The notes beneath the pieces are model-generated. The model saw only the letters and a program-made list of their open reading frames with translations, did no database searches and was not told the origin of the DNA. Of a stretch of DNA of 37,587 nucleotides, positions 10,519 through 19,379 are shown one piece after another (positions within the stretch are counted from its first letter, which is position 1; the number at the start of each line of letters is the position of its first letter). This DNA is from Pseudomonas sp. TH10 (lineage in GTDB: Bacteria > Pseudomonadota > Gammaproteobacteria > Pseudomonadales > Pseudomonadaceae): positions 1-37,587 of the forward strand of contig NZ_JAEKEG010000172.1 of assembly GCF_016651255.1 (NCBI RefSeq), written 5' to 3'. Position numbers and translations under genes: made by a program.

Positions 10519-10870
10519 AGTGCTCCACTCTTACTGTTGTAATTTTTTTGAGTTCTGGCGCCGTAGCAGCAGAACCGGGTCAGATATCTTTGCGATACCC
10601 TCCGGAAATGCCCCCGGCAACTGTACCGGTACAGTGTAGAGCGCCGGTTGTTGGCCTGGGAAGCGGGCGCCGAGGGGCAAAACTTGGGGGTGTCGCATTT
10701 TTGAATGAAAAAGACAGAATTGCGGCGGGGCGTTCGTGGGCATATATCCCAATCAGCAGCATTCCTTGGCGTTCCTGCTCTTTTCGTTCGGTGAAGCCAT
10801 TTGCAACCGGGTTTTTCTGACGGACCACCGACGTTATCATTCGCGTCGATTTCTTTTCCGGACAGTTCCC
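10519..10870. other. divergent intergenic region livK / DUF2288 gene
   Basis: This 352-bp gap contains the promoters of two divergent genes and no convincing coding frame. Its clearest element is the palindrome at 10620-10635. Between that palindrome and livK the transcript would have an untranslated leader of about 100 bases. Confidence 0.6.
10620..10635. promoter_or_regulatory. perfect 16-bp palindrome upstream of livK, candidate operator
   Basis: ACTGTACCGGTACAGT is a perfect dyad 102 bp before the livK start. On the minus strand a TACACT hexamer, usable as a -10, overlaps its edge (10633-10638). It has CTGT-N6-ACAG spacing and so is not a LexA box (CTGT-N8-ACAG). The binding protein is unknown; a regulator of amino-acid uptake is an inference. 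Confidence 0.45.
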
Positions 10871-11177
10871 ATGAATCAACAACCTAGCACCCTCTATGCC
10901 AAGCTGCTCGGCGAGACCGCATCTATTACCTGGAAAGAGCTGGAGCCGTTCTTCGCCAAGGGTGCCCTATTGTGGGTCGACCCAGGCTCTGGATTTGATC
11001 GCCGCGGCCGAGGCGGTGGCGGTTGACGAAGGTGAGAAAGTGGCTGCCTGGCTGGCCGACGACAAACTCGCCAAGCTCTCTGAATCGCGGGCGCTGGATC
11101 TTTTCGAGCGAGATCCAGAGCTGTGGGCCGTGGTGGTTTCGCCGTGGATTCTGATCCAGGAAAGGGCGGGCGAATAA
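10871..11177 (+). pseudogene. DUF2288 family protein, frameshifted
   Basis: This is a small conserved cytoplasmic protein of unknown function, about 101 residues when repaired. It starts at ATG 10871 (MNQQPSTLYAKLLGETASIT) and reads correctly through FFAKGALLWVD. An extra base in CCC at 10981-10983 then shifts the frame. The family sequence resumes one frame over as ALDLIAAAEAVAVDEGEK and ends in VVVSPWILIQERAGE with TAA at 11175-11177. Removing one C restores an uninterrupted frame of the expected length. No other defect is visible, which favours a sequencing error or a very recent mutation. It is divergent from livK and 228 bp upstream of the dehydrogenase gene. Confidence 0.8.
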
Positions 11178-11405
11178 ACCTCTGCGCTTTATTGGTGCGT
11201 GAGCTGCTTGCTGGAAAGTGTGTAGGCCCGTAGCGTGATGGCATGTTGCCGTGGAGAAAGGCCACATCGAACGCGTGGAGAGGGTGACGCGCACGTAACG
11301 GGAACAGTTGGCTGACCCGCCATTGGTCGATTTAATTGTTTCCAGATGTTGGCCCGGTTCGAGCACACCAGGCTTTTTACCGCTGTTCAATTGGAGGAAC
11401 CACTC

Positions 11406-12299
11406 GTGGCAACTTTACCTTCCCTGGGATTTGCCGGTATCGGCCTGATGGGCTTGCCGATGTGCCGACGATTGATGGCGGCGGGCTTTGCGTTGACTGT
11501 GTGGAATCGCAATCCGGACAAGTGCTTGCCGCTGGTCGAGGCCGGGGCGCGACAGGTTTCGACGCCGGCCGAGCTGTGTGCGCACGCGGACGTGGTCATG
11601 CTTTGCCTGGCGGATACTGCAGTGGTGCGTGAAGTAGTGTTTGGCGCCGGTGGCGTGGCTGAAGGTGCAAAAAACGGCCAGTTGCTGGTGGACTTTTCCA
11701 GCCTCGAACCGACCGCCACTCGCGAGATGGCCGCTGAACTGGCAGAAAAAACCGGCATGGCCTGGCTCGACTCACCCGTGTCCGGCGGCGTGGTCGGCGC
11801 CGAGGCCGGCAGTCTGGCGATCATGGTCGGCGGGGCGGCGGCGGATCTTGAGCGGGTCAGGACTGCATTGCTGAGCATCGGCCAGCGGGTGACCCACATG
11901 GGCGGCGTCGGCGCCGGCCAGGTGACCAAGGCCTGCAACCAGATGATTGTCGCCTGCAATGCGCTGGTGATCGCCGAAGTGGTGGCGCTCGCCGAGCAGG
12001 CCGGGGTCGATGCGAGTCTGATCGCCGAGGCGTTGGCGGGCGGTTTTGCCGATTCGAAACCGTTGCAGATCCTCGCCCCGCAAATGGCTGAAAGCCGCTT
12101 CGAACCGATCAAGTGGCACGTGCGCACGCTGCTCAAGGATCTCGACACCGCAGTGAAATTCTCCCGCGAGCAAGGCTCGGCGACGCCGATCAGCGGATTG
12201 GCCGCACAATTGATGCGCCTGCATGGGGCGCAGGGTTTTTTGGCGAAGGATCCAGCGACACTGGTGCAAATGTACCGCGCGCCAGAATCAGCGGATTGA
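11406..12299 (+). CDS. NAD(P)-dependent oxidoreductase, 3-hydroxyisobutyrate dehydrogenase family
   Basis: This is a 297-residue beta-hydroxyacid dehydrogenase. The GTG at 11406 is chosen because GGAGG sits 8 bp upstream and the protein then opens with MATLPSLGFAGIGLMG, the Rossmann GxGxMG motif at the family's usual position. The substrate-binding signature is DSPVSGGVVGAEAGSLAIMVGG, and the catalytic lysine is in GVGAGQVTKACNQ. The family reduces or oxidises small 3-hydroxy acids such as 3-hydroxyisobutyrate or tartronate semialdehyde. Which one applies here is not evident, and there are no valine-catabolism neighbours. The last 110 bp overlap the end of the convergent MHYT-GGDEF-EAL gene. 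The same pairing, as I remember it, is PA3312/PA3311 in P. aeruginosa. Confidence 0.88.
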   Translation: MATLPSLGFAGIGLMGLPMCRRLMAAGFALTVWNRNPDKCLPLVEAGARQVSTPAELCAHADVVMLCLADTAVVREVVFGAGGVAEGAKNGQLLVDFSSLEPTATREMAAELAEKTGMAWLDSPVSGGVVGAEAGSLAIMVGGAAADLERVRTALLSIGQRVTHMGGVGAGQVTKACNQMIVACNALVIAEVVALAEQAGVDASLIAEALAGGFADSKPLQILAPQMAESRFEPIKWHVRTLLKDLDTAVKFSREQGSATPISGLAAQLMRLHGAQGFLAKDPATLVQMYRAPESAD

Positions 12300-14472
12300 C
12301 CGTATGGGAGTGTTTGCGCTGATTGATTTCTTCCAGCACCGGGCGCAGTTCGTCCAGCGGCACCGGTCGGCTGAGCAGGTAACCCTGAATGAAATCGCAG
12401 CCCGAACGCTCAAGGAACTCGTACTGCTCCAGGCTTTCCACGCCTTCGGTCACCACCTGCAAATGCAGGGTGTGGGCCATGACGATGATTGCCTGGACGA
12501 TCTCCATGTCCGCCGTGGCTTTGGGAATATCGAGGATGAACGAACGGTCGATCTTCAGCGTGTTTAGCGGCAGGCGTTTGAGGTAAGCCAGCGACGAGTA
12601 ACCGGTACCGAAGTCGTCGATTGACAGCGACACGCCGAGGGCGCGGATTTGCCGCAACAGCACCAGTGTATTGGCGATGTTGCCCATCAGTGCATTTTCC
12701 GTGACTTCCAGTTCCAGCCGTTCCGGGGCTACACCGGCGACCCGCAACGCCTGTTCGATTTCATCGGCGAGTTCCTCGCGCGCCAGGTTCAGCGGTGAAC
12801 AATTCACCGCGATCCTGAGTGCTTCGCAGCCCTGGCGGGACAATTCACTCAAGTCTTCGCAGGCTTTGCGCAGCACCCAGTTGTCCAGTTCCGCAATCAG
12901 GCCGTTGGCTTCGGCGATGGTGATAAACCGCTCTGGCGAGAGCAGGCCATGCACCGGATGCTGCCAGCGCACCAGGGCTTCGAGCTTGCTCACCAGCCCT
13001 GTCTTGAGGTCGAAGATCGGTTGGTAATACAGCATCAGTCCGGTGTTCTCGCGCAGGGCGTGACGCAGTTCTTCTTCCAGTTGCAGTTCCAGCGTTGCAC
13101 GGGTCTTCAGGTTCGCGCTGAAGAAATTCAGGCCGTTGCGGCCATTGCCCTTGGACTGGTAGAGCGCCAGGTCGGCGTTTTTCAACAGTTCTTCGCAGGT
13201 GCTGCCATCTTCGGGAAACAGGCTGATGCCAATGCTGGTGGTCATCACCATGCGCCGTCCCGCCAGCTCGATGGGTTCCTTCATTTTCATCATGATGCGC
13301 TGGGCCATTTGCCGGGCTTCCTCACGGTCGTGCAACCCAATGAGAATGCAGAACTCATCGCCGCCGAACCTTGCGACCACATCTTCATGACTGCGCACCG
13401 AGCTTCTGATGTGCTCGGCGATGACTTTGAGCAGCGCATCACCCGCGTCATGGCCGAGGCTGTCGTTGATGCGTTTGAAGTGATCAATGTCGAGAAACAT
13501 CACTGCGAGCATGCCGCCTTCGGTGGTTTTCTGACTGAGTTTCTCGGCGAAGATCTGGTTGAAGCCGCGGCGGTTGATCAGGTTGGTCAGCGCATCGTAG
13601 TTGGCCACTTGTTGCAGTGACATGCGCGCTTGATCGAGTTGGCTGAGCAGGGCGTTGACCCGCCGCAGGTCGTGTTCCTTGTTTTGTAGTTTCTTGTCGG
13701 CCACTGCCGCGCTGATTGCGCTGCCGATGATCAGCAGCGTCATGACGGCCACGGTGAGTCCCAGTTGCAGGTGATCGTTTTCGCCAGGCGGCGTCAGGGC
13801 ACTGCCTGCAGGCAGCACCATATTGAACGCGGCCATGCCGGTGAAGTGCATGCTGAAGAGACCGGCGCCAAGCACCAGGCTGGCGGTGTATTTCTTCAGT
13901 TGATGGGGCAGGCCCATGCCGCCGCGCAACTGCCGGGCGATCAGCAGGGCGGCAAGGCCGGCCAGCATGGCGATTAGCACAGACAGTGTGAACAGCGTCG
14001 GCTCGAAGTAAGCGGCGGCTTCGGAGCGCATGGCACCCATGCCGACGTAATGCATGGCGGCGATACCCAGGCCAATGCACACCGAGGCTCTTACGTAACG
14101 CCACAGGGTTTGTTGCGCCTGGCTGAGGGTGAGCATCACCAGCCATGAAGCGAGCAGGGCAATCAGCAGGGAGGCGAGGGTAATGGGCAGGGCGTAATGG
14201 ATCTCGACAGGCGCTTGAAACGCGAGCATGCCAATGAAGTGCATGGCCCAGATTCCACCTGCCAGGCAGGCAGTTCCTGTCAGGCTCCACAGGCACCGTG
14301 ATTCCGCCTTCTGTGCATGATCCACCCGTTCGGCCATGTCCAGCATGGCAAAGCTGCCAACGCACGCAACCACGTATGCCAGCAGCACTAGAAACGGATT
14401 GTGGGTGCAACTCAGGATTACCTGTCCACTGTCTGGTAGGCCGGTAATGAAAGGCAAACCAAGCCATTCCAT
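12190..14472 (-). CDS. MHYT-GGDEF-EAL membrane protein (NbdA/MucR type), c-di-GMP turnover
   Basis: This is a 760-residue inner-membrane sensor and cyclic-di-GMP enzyme. Residues 25-255 form seven hydrophobic spans of an MHYT domain with three motifs: WAMHFIGM (76-83), AAMHYVGM (138-145) and FSMHFTGM (207-214). These are proposed in the family to bind copper and sense O2, CO or NO. A GGDEF domain follows with an intact GGDEF at 370-374; the inhibitory RxxD site is degenerate (SHED). The EAL domain has KLEALVRW (E498), ELEVTEN, IDDFGTGYSS and VVTEGVES, so it looks catalytically competent as a phosphodiesterase. Position next to the PA3312-like gene and near rapA suggests orthology to nbdA, although P. 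aeruginosa NbdA has a degenerate AGDEF. The C-terminal tail of about 50 residues after the EAL fold is low-conservation and overlaps the neighbouring gene. Confidence 0.88.
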   Translation of the reverse strand: MEWLGLPFITGLPDSGQVILSCTHNPFLVLLAYVVACVGSFAMLDMAERVDHAQKAESRCLWSLTGTACLAGGIWAMHFIGMLAFQAPVEIHYALPITLASLLIALLASWLVMLTLSQAQQTLWRYVRASVCIGLGIAAMHYVGMGAMRSEAAAYFEPTLFTLSVLIAMLAGLAALLIARQLRGGMGLPHQLKKYTASLVLGAGLFSMHFTGMAAFNMVLPAGSALTPPGENDHLQLGLTVAVMTLLIIGSAISAAVADKKLQNKEHDLRRVNALLSQLDQARMSLQQVANYDALTNLINRRGFNQIFAEKLSQKTTEGGMLAVMFLDIDHFKRINDSLGHDAGDALLKVIAEHIRSSVRSHEDVVARFGGDEFCILIGLHDREEARQMAQRIMMKMKEPIELAGRRMVMTTSIGISLFPEDGSTCEELLKNADLALYQSKGNGRNGLNFFSANLKTRATLELQLEEELRHALRENTGLMLYYQPIFDLKTGLVSKLEALVRWQHPVHGLLSPERFITIAEANGLIAELDNWVLRKACEDLSELSRQGCEALRIAVNCSPLNLAREELADEIEQALRVAGVAPERLELEVTENALMGNIANTLVLLRQIRALGVSLSIDDFGTGYSSLAYLKRLPLNTLKIDRSFILDIPKATADMEIVQAIIVMAHTLHLQVVTEGVESLEQYEFLERSGCDFIQGYLLSRPVPLDELRPVLEEINQRKHSHTVNPLILARGTFAPVSLDPSPKNPAPHAGASIVRPIR

Positions 14473-14531
14473 AGCATTTCCCGTTTGTCGTCATCCTGGC
14501 TGCCGCCACTGCTGCAGGCGGGTTGCCTTGG

Positions 14532-14558
14532 AGTATAGAGCGCACGGCGGAAGCGCAA
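14532..14558 (-). promoter_or_regulatory. candidate promoter of the MHYT-GGDEF-EAL gene
   Basis: On the minus strand TTGCGC (14553-14558), a 15-bp spacer and CTATACT (the TATACT hexamer at 14532-14537) lie 60 bp upstream of the start. CTATACT is the extended -10 favoured by sigma-S, but the spacer is short, so assignment to sigma-S is an inference. Confidence 0.4.
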
Positions 14559-14744
14559 GCCGTGGTGGCAGTTTGGCGTCAATCGATTTGGAATGAGTAT
14601 TAGAGCGTTTGGCAATAATCAAATCGCGCGGGCATTGGGCTCTTCATGGCCGCCTATCAGCTTAACGAATGATCACAGACAGCTTCCGACGGGCTGACTA
14701 GATTGCAGGTTCCGGGCTCGGATGCGTTGGCAGTGAAGCCCTAT

Positions 14745-14752
14745 AACAATAA
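14745..14752 (+). promoter_or_regulatory. candidate Crc/Hfq site before MFS gene
   Basis: AACAATAA fits the AAnAAnAA catabolite-activity motif. It lies 12 bp upstream of the MFS start codon, overlapping the area a ribosome would occupy. This would place translation of the transporter under catabolite repression. Confidence 0.45.
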
Positions 14753-14764
14753 AGAGACGGACCC

Positions 14765-16114
14765 ATGCAGAACTCGACCCAAGCGGCGAATGCCTGGCGC
14801 ATTCTGTTCCTGCTGTTCCTCGCCAACCTGTTCAACTTTTTCGACCGCACCATTCCGGCGATCATCATCGAGCCGATCCGCATGGAATGGCACCTCAGCG
14901 ACTTTCAGCTAGGTATCGTCGGCACCGCGTTTACCATCGTCTATGCAATCGCCGGCCTGCCCCTTGGGCGAATGGCCGATACCGGTTCACGGGCCAAGTT
15001 GATGGGGTGGGGACTGGCGGCCTGGAGCGGGCTGACAGCGGTCAATGGCCTGGTCGGCAGTTTCTGGACGTTTTTGCTCGTGCGCATGGGTGTTGGTATT
15101 GGCGAAGCCAGTTATGCACCGGCGGCCAATTCGTTGATCGGCGACCTGTTCCCGGCGCACCGGCGTGCCCGGGCGATGGGTATCTTCATGCTGGGCCTGC
15201 CACTGGGTCTGTTGCTGGCTTTCTTCACCATCGGCTGGATGGTCAAGACCTTCGACAGCTGGCGTGCGCCGTTTTTCATTGCCGCAGTGCCGGGCCTGGT
15301 TCTGGCGGTGTTCATGTTTTTCATCAAGGAGCCCAAACGCGGTGCCGCGGAAAGCGTGCAGGTGTCCCAGGAGCGCGTCGAGCGGCCAATCCGTCGGGTA
15401 TTGGCCGTGCCGACGTTCCTGTGGCTGGTGATGGCAGGGTTGTGCTTCAACTTCGCAACTTATGCCTGCAACTCGTTTCTGGTGCCGATGCTGCAGCGCT
15501 ATTTCCTGATGCCGTTGCAGGAAGCGGCGGTGGCGACCGGGGTGATTGTCGGCGTGACCGGGCTGGTCGGGTTGACCCTGGGTGGCTGGATTGCTGACAA
15601 GATTCACCAGCGTGTGGCCAATGGGCGGCTGTTGTTCGCGGCGTTCAGCCTGATCATCTCGACGCTGTGCACGGCGTGGGCGCTGCATGCCGGGCGTATC
15701 GAGATCGGACTGTTTGTCGGGGTATTCAGCCTGGGCTGGCTGTTTGCCTACAACTTCTACACCTGCGTCTACACCGCTATCCAGGACGTGGTCGAGCCGC
15801 GCTTGCGGGCAACGGCCATGGCGCTGTTTTTTGCCGGCTTGTACCTGCTCGGCGGCGGATTGGGGCCGGTGGTGGTCGGTGGGCTGTCCGATCACTTCGC
15901 CCACACGGCGATGCTGGCGGCTGGCGCCGGGCAGATGACCGAAGCGTTCAAGGCGGTAGGCCTGCACGACGCGATGTACCTGATACCGGTGGCGCTGTTT
16001 TTCACCATGGTGTTTCTATTCATGGCTTCGCGGTGTTTTGTGCGGGATGCGAAGCGGATGAAGGATGGGTTGGTGGCTGTGGTCGAGCCTGGGGTTTCGG
16101 CGGCGACTGCGTAA
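14765..16114 (+). CDS. MFS transporter, spinster-like
   Basis: This 449-residue inner-membrane transporter has twelve predicted spans. The N-terminus carries the signature FNFFDRTIPAIIIEPIRMEW typical of spinster-like major facilitator proteins. The loop 2-3 motif is GLPLGRMADTGSRAKLMGWG, followed by RMGVGIGEASYAPAANSLI. The substrate is unknown; related proteins carry organic acids or amphipathic molecules. It has its own upstream region, with an A-rich Crc-type motif near the start, which suggests a role in uptake of a secondary carbon source. It converges on rapA across a long inverted repeat. No enzyme gene accompanies it. Confidence 0.85.
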   Translation: MQNSTQAANAWRILFLLFLANLFNFFDRTIPAIIIEPIRMEWHLSDFQLGIVGTAFTIVYAIAGLPLGRMADTGSRAKLMGWGLAAWSGLTAVNGLVGSFWTFLLVRMGVGIGEASYAPAANSLIGDLFPAHRRARAMGIFMLGLPLGLLLAFFTIGWMVKTFDSWRAPFFIAAVPGLVLAVFMFFIKEPKRGAAESVQVSQERVERPIRRVLAVPTFLWLVMAGLCFNFATYACNSFLVPMLQRYFLMPLQEAAVATGVIVGVTGLVGLTLGGWIADKIHQRVANGRLLFAAFSLIISTLCTAWALHAGRIEIGLFVGVFSLGWLFAYNFYTCVYTAIQDVVEPRLRATAMALFFAGLYLLGGGLGPVVVGGLSDHFAHTAMLAAGAGQMTEAFKAVGLHDAMYLIPVALFFTMVFLFMASRCFVRDAKRMKDGLVAVVEPGVSAATA

Positions 16115-16152
16115 TTGCAATCACGAGCAGGGCATCACCGGCGCGAGCATCG

Positions 16153-16260
16153 ACTTTTGCAGGAGCGAGCTGGCTCGCGAAAAAACTCAACGATAACGCG
16201 TGAAGCCTGGTAAACGCGGTGTCTATGAGTTCTTCGCGAGCCAGCTCGCTCCTACAAAAG
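16153..16260. repeat. REP pair with 35-base arms, overlapping the rapA stop codon
   Basis: Arms at 16153-16187 and 16226-16260 are near-perfect inverted copies built on GGAGCGAGCTGGCTCGCGAA. They lie between the convergent MFS and rapA genes. The right arm extends into the rapA coding frame and supplies its TAG (16252-16254). Confidence 0.85.
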
Positions 16261-19116
16261 CGCCAGGGGCTTACCCGCCACCAGCACCCGAATCGCTTCC
16301 AGTCGCAACGCAGCCTTGTCCAGCATTGCCAGACCCTGCTCACGCTGTTGGCGCAACGCATCCAGTTCGCTGTCACGCACGGTCGGGTTGACCGCTTGCA
16401 ACGCGGTCAGGCGCGCCAGTTCTTCGTCGGTGTCGGCCGCCAGACGACGGCGCGCTTCGGCGACGCGCTCGGCGTGACGTGGGGTGATCTTGTCTTCACC
16501 GGCGTTGATCCGTGGCGTCAGCTGATCGCGCTGGGCCTGGATGAACTTGTTGGCGCTGGCACGTGGCACGCTTTCCAGCTGATCGTTCAGCGTTTCGAAC
16601 GAGACGCGAGACGACAGATCGTTGCCGTTGGCATCGAGCAGGCAGCGCAGGGCGGCCGGCGGCAGGTAGCGGCCCAGTTGCAGCGAACGCGGCGCAACCA
16701 CTTCGCTGACATAAAGCAGTTCCAGCAACACGGTGCCCGGTTTCAGCGCCTTGTTCTTGATCAGCGCGACGGCGGTGTTGCCCATCGAACCGGACAGCAC
16801 CAGATCCATGCCGCCCTGCACCATCGGGTGTTCCCAGGTGATGAACTGCATGTCTTCGCGCGACAGCGCCTGGTTGCGGTCGTAGGTGATGGTCACGCCT
16901 TCGTCGTCACCCAGCGGGAAACTGGCGTCGAGCATCTTCTCGCTTGGCTTGAGGATCAGGGCGTTTTCCGAATGGTCTTCGCTGTCGATACCAAAGGCGT
17001 CGAACAGGGTTTCCATGTAGATCGGCAGGGCGAACTGATCGTCTTGCTCAAGAATGTCTTCGACCAGCGCTTCACCTTCGCCAGCGCCGCCGGAGTTGAG
17101 CTCCAGCAGACGGTCGCGGCCAGTGTGCAGCTCGGCTTCCAGGCGCTCGCGCTCGGCGCGGGCTTCGTCGATCAGCGCTTGCCACTCGCTGTCATCGGCT
17201 TCTTCGAGCAGCGGCAGCAGGCGTGGGCCGAACTGATGCTGCAAGGCGTTACCGGTCGGGCAGGTGTTGAGGAACGCGTTCAGTGCTTCGTGGTACCACT
17301 GGAACAGACGCTGTTGCGGGCTGGTTTCCAGGTACGGCACGTGCAGCTCGATGATGTGCTTCTGGCCGATCCGGTCGAGACGACCGATACGCTGCTCAAG
17401 CAGATCAGGGTGCGACGGCAGATCGAACAGCACCAGGTGGTGAGCGAACTGGAAGTTGCGACCTTCACTGCCGATTTCCGAGCAGATCAGCACTTGTGCA
17501 CCAAATTCTTCGTCGGCGAAGTAGGCGGCGGCGCGGTCACGCTCAAGGATGTTCATGCCTTCGTGGAACACCGTGGCCGGGATGCCGGAGCGCACGCGCA
17601 GCGCGTCTTCCAGATCCATCGCGGTTTCGGCGTGGGCGCAGATCACCAGCACTTTGGTGCGTTTGAGCATTTTCAGCTGATCGATCAGCCACTCGACGCG
17701 TGGGTCGAACTTCCACCAGCGTTCTTCTTCGCTGGCGTCCGGCTGCGCCTGGAAGCTGACTTCCGGGTACAGCTCGGCGTGTTCGCCCAGCGGCAGTTCC
17801 AGATATTCGTCGGGGCACGGCAGCGGGTACGGGTGCAGTTTGCGTTCCGGGAACCCCTGCACGGCGGCGCGGGTGTTACGGAACAGCACGCGTCCGGTGC
17901 CATGGCGGTCCAGCAGTTCGCGCACGAGGCGGGCACTGGCTTCAGTGTCGCCATCGTTGACCGCGGTCAGCAGCGCTTCGCCTTCGTTGCCGAGGAAGCC
18001 GTGAATGGTCTTGTGTGCTTCAGGCGACAGACGGCCCTGGTCCAGCAGCTCCTGAACGGCTTCGGCCACCGGGCGGTAGTTTTCACTCTCGGCGCGGAAG
18101 GCGTGCAAGTCGTGGAAACGGTTCGGATCGAGCAGGCGCAGACGTGCGAAGTGGCTGTCTTGGCCAAGTTGTTCCGGGGTGGCGGTGAGCAACAGTACAC
18201 CTGGAATAGTCTCGGCGAGCTGCTCGACGAGGGTGTATTCAGGGCTGGCTTTTTCTTCGTGCCAGACCAGGTGGTGCGCTTCGTCGACCACCAGCAGGTC
18301 CCAACCGGCAGCGAACAGAGCGTCTTGCGCTTTCTCGTCGTCGACCAGCCACTCCAGCGCAACCAGCGCCAGTTGGGTGTCTTCGAACGGGTTGCTGGCA
18401 TCGCTTTCGATGAAACGTTCTTCGTCGAACAGCGCGACCTGCAGGTTGAAGCGGCGGCGCATCTCCACCAGCCACTGGTGCTGGAGGTTTTCCGGGACGA
18501 GGATCAGCACACGATTGGCGCGGCCCGAGAGCAGTTGGCGATGGATCACCAGGCCGGCCTCGATGGTTTTACCCAGGCCCACTTCGTCCGCCAGCAAAAC
18601 CCGCGGCGCGATGCGGTCGGCAACTTCCCGGGCGATGTGCAACTGGTGCGCGATTGGCTGTGCGCGAACACCGCCGAGGCCCCAGAGCGACGACTGCAAC
18701 TGACGGCTGGTGTGCTCCAGCGTGTTGTAACGCAGGGAGAACCACGCCAGCGGGTCGATTTGCCCAGCGAACAGACGGTCGCTGGCCAGACGGAACTGAA
18801 TGAAGTTCGACAGCTGGGTTTCCGGCAGGGTAACGGCTTCGTTCTGGCCGTTGAGACCGTGATAGACCATCAGCCCGTCGACGTCGTCGACTTGCTGCAC
18901 GGTCATTTTCCAGCCTTCGAAGTGGGTAATGCTGTCACCCGGCGAGAATCGCACGCGAGTGAGGGGCGCATTCCGTAGCGCGTACTGGCGGGTTTCGCCA
19001 GTGGCCGGGTAAAGCACGGTCAACAAGCGGCCGTCCTGTGCCAGAACGGTGCCTAAACCAAGCTCTGCTTCGCTGTCACTGATCCAGCGTTGCCCCGGTT
19101 GATACTGCTGCGCCAT
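16252..19116 (-). CDS. rapA: RNA polymerase-associated ATPase RapA (HepA)
   Basis: This 954-residue Swi2/Snf2 ATPase rescues and recycles RNA polymerase. The N-terminal Tudor-like part begins [20 protein letters not shown]. Walker A is DEVGLGKT (177-184) and the DEAH box is VVDEAHH (278-281). TATPEQLG is motif III. The helicase C-lobe shows [19 protein letters not shown] and the arginine finger motif [12 protein letters not shown]. The length matches the family (about 950 aa). The last residues (LALL) and the stop codon are encoded by a REP element, so the extreme C-terminus is probably REP-derived. It is divergent from the 113-aa gene. Confidence 0.96.
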   Translation of the reverse strand: MAQQYQPGQRWISDSEAELGLGTVLAQDGRLLTVLYPATGETRQYALRNAPLTRVRFSPGDSITHFEGWKMTVQQVDDVDGLMVYHGLNGQNEAVTLPETQLSNFIQFRLASDRLFAGQIDPLAWFSLRYNTLEHTSRQLQSSLWGLGGVRAQPIAHQLHIAREVADRIAPRVLLADEVGLGKTIEAGLVIHRQLLSGRANRVLILVPENLQHQWLVEMRRRFNLQVALFDEERFIESDASNPFEDTQLALVALEWLVDDEKAQDALFAAGWDLLVVDEAHHLVWHEEKASPEYTLVEQLAETIPGVLLLTATPEQLGQDSHFARLRLLDPNRFHDLHAFRAESENYRPVAEAVQELLDQGRLSPEAHKTIHGFLGNEGEALLTAVNDGDTEASARLVRELLDRHGTGRVLFRNTRAAVQGFPERKLHPYPLPCPDEYLELPLGEHAELYPEVSFQAQPDASEEERWWKFDPRVEWLIDQLKMLKRTKVLVICAHAETAMDLEDALRVRSGIPATVFHEGMNILERDRAAAYFADEEFGAQVLICSEIGSEGRNFQFAHHLVLFDLPSHPDLLEQRIGRLDRIGQKHIIELHVPYLETSPQQRLFQWYHEALNAFLNTCPTGNALQHQFGPRLLPLLEEADDSEWQALIDEARAERERLEAELHTGRDRLLELNSGGAGEGEALVEDILEQDDQFALPIYMETLFDAFGIDSEDHSENALILKPSEKMLDASFPLGDDEGVTITYDRNQALSREDMQFITWEHPMVQGGMDLVLSGSMGNTAVALIKNKALKPGTVLLELLYVSEVVAPRSLQLGRYLPPAALRCLLDANGNDLSSRVSFETLNDQLESVPRASANKFIQAQRDQLTPRINAGEDKITPRHAERVAEARRRLAADTDEELARLTALQAVNPTVRDSELDALRQQREQGLAMLDKAALRLEAIRVLVAGKPLALL

Positions 19117-19148
19117 GCTGCCTGACTCCCACCTTGAAAAAGCGGGCT

Positions 19149-19177
19149 ATCTTAACGGAATGCAGGCTCCAGGCCAA
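19149..19177 (-). promoter_or_regulatory. candidate sigma-70 promoter of rapA
   Basis: On the minus strand TTGGCC (19172-19177), a 17-bp spacer and TAAGAT (19149-19154) lie 33 bp before the rapA start. The -10 matches five of six consensus bases; the -35 is weak. Confidence 0.4.
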
Positions 19178-19329
19178 AGGATAACGCGTGCAGGCGCTGA
19201 CGGAAGCGGCGATCTTTTGATCCTGGTGGAACGTCTGGCTCAGGCGTTGTCCGATAAATGACAGTCCAATCGCCCAAGCCCGCCGCCACCGCGCAAGTGC
19301 CAACCGGGTCACAGTTTGCGTGAGCTGGC

Positions 19330-19356
19330 TCAAGTCGCGGTCCCCGCAGCCGATAG
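19330..19356 (+). promoter_or_regulatory. candidate sigma-28 (FliA) promoter
   Basis: TCAAGT (19330-19335), 13 bp, then GCCGATAG (19349-19356) matches the flagellar sigma factor consensus in both hexamers and spacing. Initiation would fall near 19363, giving a leader of about 17 bases that contains AGGAG (19366-19370) and leads to the ATG at 19380. Confidence 0.6.
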
Positions 19357-19379
19357 CCTGCTGACAGGAGACCCTTAAT

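Noticed and set aside
10620..10635. Palindrome before livK as a LexA (SOS) box
   Set aside because: The half-sites CTGT and ACAG are 6 bp apart, not 8.
16219..18978. Very long open frame antisense to rapA (over 900 codons)
   Set aside because: It mirrors the rapA codons in a GC-rich genome, has biased composition with no recognisable domain, and lacks a sensible start. Similar antisense frames opposite livG, livM and the FAD gene were rejected for the same reason.
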